A DNA stretch of 64,000 bases from an uncultured Muribaculaceae bacterium (GTDB lineage: Bacteria; Bacteroidota; Bacteroidia; Bacteroidales; Muribaculaceae): positions 12,815 through 76,814 of the forward strand of contig CAJTRT010000005.1 in assembly GCA_910579105.1 (NCBI GenBank), written 5' to 3'. The translations under genes and the position numbers were made by a program. This document shows positions 51,405-60,444 of this stretch, piece after piece (the first letter of the stretch is position 1; each line of letters starts with the position of its first letter). The notes under the pieces were generated by a model. It did no database searches. It was given only the letters and a program-made list of their open reading frames with translations, and had not been told where the DNA came from.

Positions 51405-53054
51405 TCATTTGCCCTGATGCTCGTATTTGAGGGTCATAGTGGGCTGGTCGCATACTTCGGCAGGGCCGAAGTACTGGATGGGGCCGGGATAGACATAGCA
51501 GGTGTTGAGCGCCCATTCGTCGCGCTTGGAAGCGAACTTCTGGAAGGGCGCGCCGTCGAGACGCACGAGCGCCTTTTGGATTACGGGCTTCATCTCGCCG
51601 TGGCGGCGTTCCATGTTCATCATCATGGTTACGGGGATTCCGCCGGCGATCCACTGCACGGAGGGCTTCGTCAGGTTGCGCACCGATGACATATAGCCTG
51701 TGACACCGGCACGGATCAGACAGGAGGCGTTGAAGCCGAGTGAGTAGCAGTAATCGGCATCGAAGTTCGACGGATCAGCGCAGCGACCCTCGTAGCCGAA
51801 GAAGTGGTGGAGCGACTTGAACGAGCCGTTGAAAGTGCCCTCGGCCTTCATGGCCTCGAGGCGCTTGGCCACCATCTCGCTCAGGAGCTTTTCAGTCTCG
51901 ATAAGGGACACCTGCACGTTGCCGTGGGGGTCGCGGTCGAGGCTGAGCTGGCGGGCCACGCCTTCTGGCAGCGACTCGTAAACAGCGGCGTTCTCCTTGG
52001 AGAGGTGGGCGATGATGTAACCGCGCTGCTCGGCGGGAGCGAGTGCCGCGAACTCGGCCTCGTTCTTCGCTAGCAGATCGTTAAGCTCGGCGATCAGGCG
52101 CTTGACCGCGGGGATGAACTCGATAAGGCCTTCTGGAATGAGGACTGTGCCGAAATTCATACCCTTCTCGGCGCGGGCGGCGACGATTCCGGCGATGTAT
52201 TCAACCACCTGGTCGAGCGTCATATCCTTTTCCTCGACCTCCTCGGAGATTATGCAGATGTTAGGCTGGGTCTGCAAAGCGCATTCGAGGGCGATATGGC
52301 TGGCGGAACGCCCCATCAGCTTGATGAAGTGGTAGTACTTCTTGGCCGAGTTGCAGTCGCGCTGGATGTTGCCGATAACCTCGGAGTAGACCTTGGTGGC
52401 GGTGTCGAAACCGAAAGAGGTCTCGATCACGTCGTTCTTGAGGTCGCCGTCGATGGTCTTCGGGCAGCCGATCACCTGCACTCCGGCGTTAATGCTCTTG
52501 TAGTATTCGGCGAGAACCGCGGCGTTAGTGTTGGAATCGTCGCCACCGATGATCACGAGCGCCTGGATGTTGAGTTCTTTCAGAATCTCAAGACCCTTGT
52601 CGAACTGCTCTTTGGTTTCGAGCTTCGTGCGGCCCGAACCGATGATGTCGAAACCGCCGGTATTGCGGTAGTCGGCGATGAAGGGAGCGGTAAGCTCCAT
52701 ATATTTATGATCGACAAACCCGCCGGGGCCCATCAGGAAGCCATAGAGGCGGCTTTCGCGGTGAATCTTCTTTATGCCGTCGAAAAGACCGCAGATCACA
52801 TTGTGACCGCCGGGAGCCTGGCCGCCGGAAAGAATCACGCCGACATTTATTGGTTTCGCAGGCTGGGTGTTCGACGATTTCTCAAAACGAAGTTCGGGCA
52901 GGCCGTAGGTGTTCGGGAAAAGTTTCTTGATTTCATCCTGGTCGGCCACGGAATTCGTGGGCTGGCCCTCGACGGCCTTGACCGCGCCGGTCAGCACGAT
53001 GGGCAGCTTAGGCTGGTAAGCAGCCCGGGCTTTTTGCAAAGCACTCTTTTTCAT
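51405..53054 (-). CDS. pfp: Pyrophosphate-dependent fructose-6-phosphate 1-phosphotransferase
   Basis: 549 residues from the ATG at 53054. Reversible phosphorylation of fructose 6-phosphate with PPi in glycolysis. GVILSGGQAPGGHN is the phosphate-binding start; IIGGDDSNTNA carries the second Asp (GGDD in place of GGDG) that marks PPi use; PKTIDGDLKN and MGRSASHIALE are the catalytic and substrate motifs. The long form belongs to the clade shared with plant and Bacteroides PFP. An earlier ATG at 53105 would add 17 residues over the promoter side and is rejected. The gene stands alone with its own terminator. Confidence 0.94.
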   Translation of the reverse strand: MKKSALQKARAAYQPKLPIVLTGAVKAVEGQPTNSVADQDEIKKLFPNTYGLPELRFEKSSNTQPAKPINVGVILSGGQAPGGHNVICGLFDGIKKIHRESRLYGFLMGPGGFVDHKYMELTAPFIADYRNTGGFDIIGSGRTKLETKEQFDKGLEILKELNIQALVIIGGDDSNTNAAVLAEYYKSINAGVQVIGCPKTIDGDLKNDVIETSFGFDTATKVYSEVIGNIQRDCNSAKKYYHFIKLMGRSASHIALECALQTQPNICIISEEVEEKDMTLDQVVEYIAGIVAARAEKGMNFGTVLIPEGLIEFIPAVKRLIAELNDLLAKNEAEFAALAPAEQRGYIIAHLSKENAAVYESLPEGVARQLSLDRDPHGNVQVSLIETEKLLSEMVAKRLEAMKAEGTFNGSFKSLHHFFGYEGRCADPSNFDADYCYSLGFNASCLIRAGVTGYMSSVRNLTKPSVQWIAGGIPVTMMMNMERRHGEMKPVIQKALVRLDGAPFQKFASKRDEWALNTCYVYPGPIQYFGPAEVCDQPTMTLKYEHQGK

Positions 53055-53128
53055 AGAGTTTGGTGTGTATATTGGGTTTGAATTTACGCAGTTGCAAACC
53101 GACAAGCCTCTGAACGGCTTATCATCTA

Positions 53129-53136
53129 CAAAGTTA
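53129..53136 (-). promoter_or_regulatory. -7 box of the pfp gene
   Basis: Minus-strand TAACTTTG, exact match, 75 bp before the ATG at 53054. No TTTG at the usual distance. Confidence 0.45.
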
Positions 53137-53203
53137 ACAAAAATGGCGGAATTGGCTTGTGAAATAATGTTAACAGGGCTTTCGGCTCAACAATTCTAAC
53201 CAT

Positions 53204-54196
53204 TCAGCGCAATAATCTTAACCGGGGGGCCGCTTTCGCTTCCGTTTCGAGATATTCCTCATACGGGTCTGAAAGAGCCGTAATCCCGCCTCCGGCGTAG
53301 ACAGAAAACTCATTCCCCCTAAGCCGCAGGCAGCGCAGATTGGCATACGCCACAAAACGTGATTCCGACTTAACCGCGACAAAACCTCCGTAAAAAGCTC
53401 TGTCATGCGGCTCATATTTATTTATATCGGCTATCGCCGCGTCTGTCGGCGTGCCGCAAAGCGCGGGGGTGGGGTTAATTCTGTCCAGAACCGCGGAATA
53501 GGGGAGGCTGCCGAGATTGCCTTTGAAATAGCGGCACAGGTGCTCGATATCCCCATAAGGCAGGCTTTGGAGTCCTGATTCCGCGAACCTGACTCCAGCC
53601 TCGCGCAATCTGGAACTGATGAAGTCGGAAACATAGCGATGCTCCCTTATGTTCTTCTCGTCCCACGGTCCGGATTCCGGGCTGCGCCCCCTGGTCCCGG
53701 CGAGCGCCATTGTGGAAAAATCGCCTGAGCGCAAATCAACGCTCAACAAAATTTCGGGGGTGGCACCCATCCACACGCCCTCGCCGGGCAAGTTGAATAT
53801 GTAACGGAACGTGTCAGGAAATTCGCGGCACAGTTCCTCGAAAACCTTTCCCGCGGTAACGCCATCGCCTGCACGGCCGGTTATTTCCCGTGAAAAAACC
53901 GTTTTACCGCCGCGTGCCGCGCAAGACCCGATAACCTTTTTCACGGCGGCCACATACCGCTCCCGATCATCCTCATTGCCTCCAGCCGCAGACGCCGCGT
54001 CGCGATATGACGTCGCATCCTCCCGGGCACAGCGCGCGGGCATTACGCGCCCGGCATACGGAGCGAGCCAGCGACCCGCTTCCAACTCGCCGCCGGGAGC
54101 GGATTCTCCAGGAAGCATGGCAAAGCCGAACGCCTCGCCAGAATCAACGAACGAATCTATTTCTCCTGCCGACAAAGGCATGTCCATATTGGTCAT
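53204..54196 (-). CDS. menF: Isochorismate synthase
   Basis: 330 residues, chorismate-binding enzyme family. LPGEGVWMGATPEILLSV, MALAGTRGRSPES, WDEKNIREHRYVSDF, PTPALCGTP and FYGGFVAVKS correspond to the MenF/EntC active-site segments; the Lys-rich N-terminus of anthranilate synthase is absent. It should isomerise chorismate to isochorismate for menaquinone. The rest of the men genes are not nearby. It lies 25 bp after rimO and may share its transcript. The N-terminal 75 residues are shorter than in E. coli MenF, as is usual in this phylum. Confidence 0.85.
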   Translation of the reverse strand: MTNMDMPLSAGEIDSFVDSGEAFGFAMLPGESAPGGELEAGRWLAPYAGRVMPARCAREDATSYRDAASAAGGNEDDRERYVAAVKKVIGSCAARGGKTVFSREITGRAGDGVTAGKVFEELCREFPDTFRYIFNLPGEGVWMGATPEILLSVDLRSGDFSTMALAGTRGRSPESGPWDEKNIREHRYVSDFISSRLREAGVRFAESGLQSLPYGDIEHLCRYFKGNLGSLPYSAVLDRINPTPALCGTPTDAAIADINKYEPHDRAFYGGFVAVKSESRFVAYANLRCLRLRGNEFSVYAGGGITALSDPYEEYLETEAKAAPRLRLLR

Positions 54197-54221
54197 TATT
54201 ACTTAGAGCGGGCAGTAAATG

Positions 54222-55559
54222 TCATTCGCCGGCAGGCTTCGCGGGAGATGCGATCAATTCAAACGGGTAAGCCTCCTCGACAACTACGTCGAGATAAGAA
54301 CCGGGAACGAGTTTTTCGGTCTTTCTCACAAGCACCTCCGGGTCGACTTCCGGGGAATCCCACTGCGTGCGGCACACGTAATAGTCATCGTCCTCCCGGT
54401 CAACCACAACCTCCACAATCCTGCCGACCTTTTCATTCTGGATTTCCTGCGAAATCTCTTCCTGTAACGCCATCAGGCGGTCAAGGCGCTCTTGCTTTAC
54501 CCCCTGCGGAATGTCGTCGGCAAAGTTGCGAGCGCCATAGGTCCCCTCCTCCTCGCAGTAGGCGAAAGCGCCCATACGCTCGAAGCGCATTTCCCTGGCG
54601 AACGTCATCAGTTCCTCGAATTCGGCCTCGCCTTCACCCGGGAAACCGGTCATAAGCGTGGTCCTTATATGGATTCCCGGAACCCTGCGCCGCATCTCCG
54701 CTATCAAGTCGCGCGTCTCGGCGGCAGTGATATGACGGCGCATATTTGCCAGCACCTTGTCGGAGGCATGCTGCAAAGCGATGTCGAGATATTCGCATAC
54801 CTTTGGTTCCCTGGCCATGACATCGAGAACGTCCATGGGGAAATCTGCCGGATAGGCATAATGGAGGCGAATCCATCTGATTTTATCAATCCCGGCAAGC
54901 CGCTCCACCAGTTCGGCGAGACGCGAATGGCCGCCGGGCAGGTCGCGCCCGTAGCTCGAAAGATCCTGGGCTATCACATTCAGTTCCGTCACGCCCTGCG
55001 ACGCGAGATCCTCGGCTTCGCTGACAATCTCGTCGATGGTTCTGGAATGGAAACGACCCGTAATCAGAGGTATGGCGCAGAACGAACAAAACCGGTCGCA
55101 CCCCTCCGCTATTTTCAGATAGGCGTGGCTCGGGCCGGTAGTGACCATACGATGCTTATTTACAGCAGGCGCATACGTCTTGATCTGTGTCGGATGGGCC
55201 GCGGCCAAATCGTCCGCGAGGCTTTCCCAGTCGAATTTCCCATAAAACCGGTCGACCTCAGGCATCTCTGTCCGCAGGTCGGAGCGGTAACGCTCCGAAA
55301 GGCACCCCATCACATAAAGTTCCTTTATCAGCCCATCTTCCTTGGCCTGGGCGAAACGGAGAATTTCATCCACAGACTCTTCCTTGGCATCTCCGATGAA
55401 TCCACAGGTGTTCACAATCACAATGTCGGTCGGCTGGTCGGTCTGATGCACGGCAACAAACCCTCTGTCCGACAACATGCTGAGCACTTTTTCGGAATCG
55501 ACCAGGTTTTTTGAGCAACCGAGGGTCACGACATTCACTGTCGGTTTCTCCATCATCAC
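54222..55559 (-). CDS. rimO: Ribosomal protein S12 methylthiotransferase
   Basis: 445 residues. Adds a methylthio group to an Asp of ribosomal protein uS12. UPF0004 domain with cluster cysteines (VTLGCSKNLVDSEKVL, VNTCGFIGDAKEES, VMGCLSERY), radical SAM domain (CDRFCSFCAIPLITGRFHSR, cysteines CxxxCxxC) and C-terminal TRAM domain (VVVDREDDDYYVCRTQ). The GxxGRFHSR stretch and the DxP features separate RimO from the tRNA enzyme MiaB. Its start overlaps the ftsY stop by 4 bp, so it is translationally coupled to ftsY. Confidence 0.95.
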   Translation of the reverse strand: MMMEKPTVNVVTLGCSKNLVDSEKVLSMLSDRGFVAVHQTDQPTDIVIVNTCGFIGDAKEESVDEILRFAQAKEDGLIKELYVMGCLSERYRSDLRTEMPEVDRFYGKFDWESLADDLAAAHPTQIKTYAPAVNKHRMVTTGPSHAYLKIAEGCDRFCSFCAIPLITGRFHSRTIDEIVSEAEDLASQGVTELNVIAQDLSSYGRDLPGGHSRLAELVERLAGIDKIRWIRLHYAYPADFPMDVLDVMAREPKVCEYLDIALQHASDKVLANMRRHITAAETRDLIAEMRRRVPGIHIRTTLMTGFPGEGEAEFEELMTFAREMRFERMGAFAYCEEEGTYGARNFADDIPQGVKQERLDRLMALQEEISQEIQNEKVGRIVEVVVDREDDDYYVCRTQWDSPEVDPEVLVRKTEKLVPGSYLDVVVEEAYPFELIASPAKPAGE

Positions 55560-56515
55560 AGATTTCCGAAAAGTGATTCTACGAATTCTTTCTTATGGAA
55601 CACCTGGAGATCGTTAACGCCCTCCCCAAGACCGATATAGCGAACCGGAATCTTAAACTGGTCGGAAATTCCTATCACCACTCCGCCTTTTGCGGTACCA
55701 TCAAGTTTGGTTATCGCGAGTGACGTAACACTCGTCGCGGCGGTAAACTGTTTGGCCTGCTCGAAAGCGTTCTGCCCGGTAGAGCCGTCGAGAACCAGAA
55801 GCACCTCGTGGGGGGCGCCCGGAACGACCTTCTGCATAACGTTGCGGATTTTTGTCAGCTCGTTCATCAGCCCCTTGTTGTTGTGAAGGCGTCCCGCAGT
55901 ATCAATGATAACGACATCGTACCCCTGGGCTTTTGCCGATTGGAGCGTGTCAAATGCTACGGCGGCGGGGTCAGAACCCTGTTCCTGCCTTACTACCGGC
56001 ACCCCGGCTCGGTCGCCCCATACCTGCAACTGCTCAATGGCCGCGGCGCGGTAAGTGTCGGCCGCCCCGAGCATCACCTTGTTGCCCGCCTGCTTGAACT
56101 GGGCGGCGAGCTTGCCAATCGTGGTCGTCTTGCCGACGCCGTTGACACCCACCACCATAATGACGTGCGGCTGGTGTCCCTGCGGCACCTTGAAGTCCTC
56201 GGTAGCCGCCTCCGAGCCGGTTTCTGCCAACAGCTGCGAAATCTCGTCGCACAGCAGAGAGTTCAACTCTGACGAGCTGACATATTTGTCGCGGGCCACC
56301 CGTTCCTGCAACCGTTCTATGATTTTGAGAGTGGTGTCAACCCCGACATCGGACGTTATGAAGGCTTCTTCAAGGTTGTCGAGCACCTCGTCATCGACCT
56401 TCGACTTTCCGGCGATCGCACGGGAAATCTTCGTGAACAGCCCTTGCTTGGTACGTTCCAGGCCGTTGTCGAGAGTCTGTTTTTTCTCTTTGGAGAAGAA
56501 ATTGAAAAAGCCCAT
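55556..56515 (-). CDS. ftsY: Signal recognition particle receptor FtsY
   Basis: 319 residues, SRP receptor GTPase that brings ribosomes to the membrane. The acidic A domain of the E. coli protein is missing; the protein starts with the amphipathic MGFFNFFSKEKKQ and the N helical bundle (DDEVLDNLEEAFITSDVGVD). G motifs: GVNGVGKTTTIGKLA, GAADTYRAAAIEQL, DTAGRLHNN, TKLDGTAKGG, and GLGEGVNDLQVF at the end. This short form is normal in Bacteroidetes. Confidence 0.95.
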   Translation of the reverse strand: MGFFNFFSKEKKQTLDNGLERTKQGLFTKISRAIAGKSKVDDEVLDNLEEAFITSDVGVDTTLKIIERLQERVARDKYVSSSELNSLLCDEISQLLAETGSEAATEDFKVPQGHQPHVIMVVGVNGVGKTTTIGKLAAQFKQAGNKVMLGAADTYRAAAIEQLQVWGDRAGVPVVRQEQGSDPAAVAFDTLQSAKAQGYDVVIIDTAGRLHNNKGLMNELTKIRNVMQKVVPGAPHEVLLVLDGSTGQNAFEQAKQFTAATSVTSLAITKLDGTAKGGVVIGISDQFKIPVRYIGLGEGVNDLQVFHKKEFVESLFGNL

Positions 56516-56574
56516 AAAAGATAATCTGTTAAAATTTCACGCGAAGTTACGAAAAAATCCCGAACTCATCCGGC

Positions 56575-57408
56575 TCATTTCCCGGCCGAGGCCGTCCGGG
56601 CAATCTGGTCGCGGGCGATAGCGAGCTGCTTTTCAAGCCGCTGCCTGTTGACCGTGCGCTCCCTGGCGTCAATTGTTATTTTGGAGTATCGGTACGCGGC
56701 GGCTATCGCGGCGGCCTGCGCCGCGGAGAGTTTTTGCGACCGTTCTCTCGTGCCGGTAAAATGAAGCGTGAGCGGTGCGCCCTGGTTGTTGAACGCGAAC
56801 GAGCCGACCGTGTCGGAAGCCTGAGGGGAGAACGTTATGATTTCGCCGCCGTCGATCCGGTAATTGCTTTCCCCGTCGTAGGGTACCGGGGTGGCCGCAG
56901 CCCGGCCTCCGTTACCCGAAACAGCGACAGAGGTATGCTTGAGGCCGCCCGAAGGATTCACCGACGAAACGATGTAGAATTCCCCGATTTCCGAAACCCT
57001 TGGCTCAATGCCGGTGGTGTTCATAAAGTCGGGACGGTATGTCTTGCCGTAGGTCCAGTATCCCTCAATCATTCCAGGGGTCTTTACCCAGCGCAATTCC
57101 GACTTCAGCCTGTCGGCTTCGGCCTTTTCAGCGGCTATGGCCGAATCGACCTGCTGGATTTCCCGTATGGTCAGCTGCTCGATTACTTTCGGACGCAGCG
57201 CCATACCCGAGCGCTGCAACTCGATCTCGGCAGGGTAGCCCTTCTGCAATGAGTCGAGCAGCAGGCGCGCGCCATCGTAGTCGGCGCTCTCGAAAGCGGC
57301 CCGCGCCTGGTTGAGAAGCCCCTCGGCTTCGGCGTTGACTTTTTTCCCGCAGGAGGCCGCAGACATTATAAGCGCTCCGGCGCATAAAGCTAAAACACTC
57401 TTGTTCAT
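56575..57408 (-). CDS. Hypothetical lipoprotein
   Basis: 277 residues with a lipoprotein signal: hydrophobic stretch (VLALCAGALIMSA) then AASC with Cys20 as the lipidation site. The mature part starts with a coiled helical segment (AEAEGLLNQARAAFESADYDGA, read as two helices) and continues with a beta-rich middle (EFYIVSSVNPSGGLKHTSVA, VPYDGESNYRIDG, LTLHFTGTRERS) and a helical end. Probably outer-membrane-anchored. No family recognised; the family is common around ftsY or relA of related genomes in my reading, but I cannot confirm this. Confidence 0.75.
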   Translation of the reverse strand: MNKSVLALCAGALIMSAASCGKKVNAEAEGLLNQARAAFESADYDGARLLLDSLQKGYPAEIELQRSGMALRPKVIEQLTIREIQQVDSAIAAEKAEADRLKSELRWVKTPGMIEGYWTYGKTYRPDFMNTTGIEPRVSEIGEFYIVSSVNPSGGLKHTSVAVSGNGGRAAATPVPYDGESNYRIDGGEIITFSPQASDTVGSFAFNNQGAPLTLHFTGTRERSQKLSAAQAAAIAAAYRYSKITIDARERTVNRQRLEKQLAIARDQIARTASAGK

Positions 57409-57417
57409 GTCGGTATA

Positions 57418-59655
57418 TCATAGGCGTCCGACATCGCGGACTCCTTTAACTGTTTTTATTTTCTTTATTATGGAGGCGAGGGAGGCGTTGTCGGGTATGC
57501 CGATGACCAATGTGCCCTGGAACAGACCATCGTGCGAATCAATCGAGATATTGCGCAGCGTGGTGTTCTTCTCCTTGCTGATGACCGAGGTGATATTGGT
57601 TACAATCCCGATGTCGTCGCGGCCTACCACGCGGAGCGTCGCCGCGAATTGTTCGCCGATTTTCCCGGACCACCTAGTCGAGATTATGCGGTATGGGTGA
57701 CGCTGACGCATCGACGGCGCGTTGGGGCAATCGGCACGGTGTATCTTGACAACGCCGTCGGTGCTGACGAATCCGAACACGTCGTCGCCGTAAATCGGGT
57801 TACAGCAACGAGCGAACCTGTAATTCAGCCCTTTGACATCATTACCGATGACGAGAATGTCGTCTGCCGCGCTGGCCTCTTTCGCCGATGTTTCCTCTGA
57901 AAACTGTGAAAGCACAAACTCATCGGCCGACACATGGGCGGTCGGAGCGTCATTCGGGGTCTCAATGGAAACATACCGGTCCGCGACGGTGTTGACGTCG
58001 AGTTTCTCATCACCTATCTCGCGAAAGAAGTCGGTGGTGGTCTTATAGCCGAGCTTCTTGATCAGACGGCTGAGCCGTGCCTCGTCGATAGCGATCTTGC
58101 GGTTCTTGAAACGACGTTGCAGCATCTCGCGCCCGAGGTCGGCAGTGCGGCTTTCGCGTTCTTTGAGAGTCTGGCGTATCTTGGTTCGGGCCTTTGAGGT
58201 TACAACGATGTTCAACCAATCCTGTTTCGGTTGCTGCGAGGGGGAAGTCTGAATCTCAACAGTGTCGCCCGAACGGAGTTTGTAGGTCAGCTTCTCGTTC
58301 TTGCCGTTCACCATGCCGCCGACGCACGAGGCTCCGAGCTTGGTGTGGATATTGAACGCGAAGTCGAGAAGGGTGGCCCCGGCGGGAAGGCGGTACAGGT
58401 CACCTTTCGGAGTGAACACGAACACCTCCTTGTCGTAGACATCCATCTTGAAGTTGCGAACCAGCTCCATCGGGCCGGAATCGGCGGTTTCAAGTATGTC
58501 GCGCACATTGTTCATCCACGCGTCCAGCCCTCCCTCGCTCTTGATTCCCTTGTAGCGCCAGTGAGCGGCAAGCCCCTTCTCGGCCACGAGATCCATGCGG
58601 CGGGTGCGGATCTGCACCTCCACCCATTTCCCGCCCGGGCCGGCAACGGTGATGTGCAGGCTCTCGTATCCGTTGCTTTTAGGAATGGAAATCCAGTCCT
58701 TCATGCGCGACGGATTGGGACGGTACATATCGGTTATCAGCGAATATGCCATCCAGCAGTCGCTTTTCTCCTTTTCAGGAGGAGTATCGATTATTATGCG
58801 GATGGCGAAAAGGTCGTAGATGTGGTCTATGTCGGTCTTCTGCTTCCGTAACTTGTTCCAGATAGAGAAAATCGATTTTGTCCGCCCCTTGATGTCAAAG
58901 TCCAGGCCGGCGTGCAGCAGTTTCTCTTTTACCGGAGCGATAAACGCGTCGATATACTGGTCGCGTTCTTTCTTACGCTCGTTGAGCTGGCGGGCGATCG
59001 ACGTGTAGGTCTCCCGGTCGGTATATTTGAGCGACATATCCTCGAGGTCGCTCTTTATGGAATAAAGTCCGAGACGGTGGGCCAGCGAGGCATACAGGTA
59101 GTTGGCCTCGTAGGCCAAATCCTTGACGCGGCGCTCATCGGGGTGGTGGTTGACAAGGCGCATCAGCACCAGCCGGTCCACTATCATGATGATGATTACG
59201 CGTATGTCTTCGGCAAACGCCATAAGCAGCCGCCGGAAGTTTTCAGAATCCACGGAAGCCCCGCGGGTATACAGCGAAGTGGCTTTCAGCAGCCCGCGTA
59301 CCAGCCTGGCCACGTCGTCGTTCCAGTCCGCGGCCACCTGTTCCTCGGAAACCATTCCGGCCCGGCATAAATGGTGAAGCAGTATGGCCGCCACTATGTT
59401 GCGGTCGGGGCTCACGCGGTCGCAGAAAGCGGCCGCCGTCAGAAGGGCGCGGATCAGATGGCTGTTGCCGAACTTGTCGCGGCCCAGATGACCTTCATCG
59501 GCACCTCTGGCGAGCAACCGCCGCATACGCCGAGCGTCGCCGCCAATGGCCACGTCGCGCACCCCCCGCATCAGGGCGGCGTAGTGGCGAGGCAGAGCGA
59601 GCAGCTCCTCGTCGGTCAGGTCGCAGGCGGCTGGTATGTTGTTCTGTTCGGTCAT
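57418..59655 (-). CDS. relA: RelA-type (p)ppGpp synthetase with a degenerate hydrolase domain
   Basis: 745 residues: HD hydrolase-like domain (about 40-180), synthetase domain (about 230-355; GRTKSIFSIWNKLRKQ, YDLFAIRIII, NGYESLHITVAGPGG, VEVQIRT), TGS (FTPKGDLYRLPAGATLLDFA), zinc-finger/helical region and C-terminal ACT (ATLRVVGRDDIGIVTNITS). In the HD domain His66 is kept, but the HDxxEDT motif is H94-H95-L-C-R-A-G, and DRLHNM is D160-R-L-V-L-M, so hydrolysis should be lost. It therefore acts like RelA, and the cell needs another hydrolase. It lies 9 bp before the lipoprotein gene. Confidence 0.92.
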   Translation of the reverse strand: MTEQNNIPAACDLTDEELLALPRHYAALMRGVRDVAIGGDARRMRRLLARGADEGHLGRDKFGNSHLIRALLTAAAFCDRVSPDRNIVAAILLHHLCRAGMVSEEQVAADWNDDVARLVRGLLKATSLYTRGASVDSENFRRLLMAFAEDIRVIIIMIVDRLVLMRLVNHHPDERRVKDLAYEANYLYASLAHRLGLYSIKSDLEDMSLKYTDRETYTSIARQLNERKKERDQYIDAFIAPVKEKLLHAGLDFDIKGRTKSIFSIWNKLRKQKTDIDHIYDLFAIRIIIDTPPEKEKSDCWMAYSLITDMYRPNPSRMKDWISIPKSNGYESLHITVAGPGGKWVEVQIRTRRMDLVAEKGLAAHWRYKGIKSEGGLDAWMNNVRDILETADSGPMELVRNFKMDVYDKEVFVFTPKGDLYRLPAGATLLDFAFNIHTKLGASCVGGMVNGKNEKLTYKLRSGDTVEIQTSPSQQPKQDWLNIVVTSKARTKIRQTLKERESRTADLGREMLQRRFKNRKIAIDEARLSRLIKKLGYKTTTDFFREIGDEKLDVNTVADRYVSIETPNDAPTAHVSADEFVLSQFSEETSAKEASAADDILVIGNDVKGLNYRFARCCNPIYGDDVFGFVSTDGVVKIHRADCPNAPSMRQRHPYRIISTRWSGKIGEQFAATLRVVGRDDIGIVTNITSVISKEKNTTLRNISIDSHDGLFQGTLVIGIPDNASLASIIKKIKTVKGVRDVGRL

Positions 59656-59667
59656 ATCGTGGTAAAA

Positions 59668-60444
59668 TCAGTCCTTTGGCTGGCCGTGTTCTATGATATA
59701 GTCCTTGACCTCCTGGAACAGGCGGGTCGCGAACACGAATTCATTGAGAGCCTCATTCGCAGTGGTGAAAATCTTGTTCTTGTCGCCCACCCACTCGCGG
59801 TGACCCTTGTTGATGAATATGATATTCTCGCCTATGCCGAGCACCGAGTTCATGTCGTGGGTGTTTATTATCGTCGTTATGTTGTACTCGTGGGTTATGT
59901 CGTGCAGCAGCTCGTCAATCAGGATCGAGGTCTTCGGATCGAGACCTGAATTCGGCTCGTCGCAGAACAAGTATTTCGGATTGAGGGCGATGGCCCTGGC
60001 GATCGCCACGCGCTTCTGCATGCCGCCGGAAATCTCGGACGGGAACTTTGACTCCGCACCCTGGAGATTGACGCGCTCCAGGCAGAAGCGGGCGCGGTCG
60101 AGCATTTCACCCTTGCCCATGTCCGTGAACATCGTCAGGGGGAACATAACGTTGCCAAGTACCGTCTCCGAATCGAAAAGAGCGGAGCCCTGAAACAGCA
60201 TCCCTATTTCCTTGCGAAGCTCCTTGACCTGCCTCGCGGTCATTTCAAGCAGGTCGCGCCCGTCATAAAGAATCTCTCCTTCCTCGGGACGCACCAGCCC
60301 GATCATGCTCTTCATGAGCACGGTCTTTCCCGAGCCGCTCTGACCGATAATCAGGTTTGTGCGCCCGGTATAGAACTTGGCCGACACGTCGTGGAGAATC
60401 GTGCGGTCGTCAAATGATTTCGTTATGTTCTTTACCTCGATCAT
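59668..60444 (-). CDS. mlaF: ABC transporter ATP-binding protein, MlaF type
   Basis: 258 residues from the ATG at 60444. ATPase of the Mla phospholipid transporter. Walker A GQSGSGKTVLMKS, Q-loop LFQGSALFDSETV, signature EISGGMQKRVAIARA, Walker B LFCDEPNSGLDPKT and the H-loop TIINTHDMNSVLG. The EISGGMQKR and DEPNSGLDP forms are typical of the MlaF/Mkl family. A longer frame upstream overlaps mlaE and is rejected. Start overlaps the mlaE stop by 4 bp. Confidence 0.91.
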   Translation of the reverse strand: MIEVKNITKSFDDRTILHDVSAKFYTGRTNLIIGQSGSGKTVLMKSMIGLVRPEEGEILYDGRDLLEMTARQVKELRKEIGMLFQGSALFDSETVLGNVMFPLTMFTDMGKGEMLDRARFCLERVNLQGAESKFPSEISGGMQKRVAIARAIALNPKYLFCDEPNSGLDPKTSILIDELLHDITHEYNITTIINTHDMNSVLGIGENIIFINKGHREWVGDKNKIFTTANEALNEFVFATRLFQEVKDYIIEHGQPKD

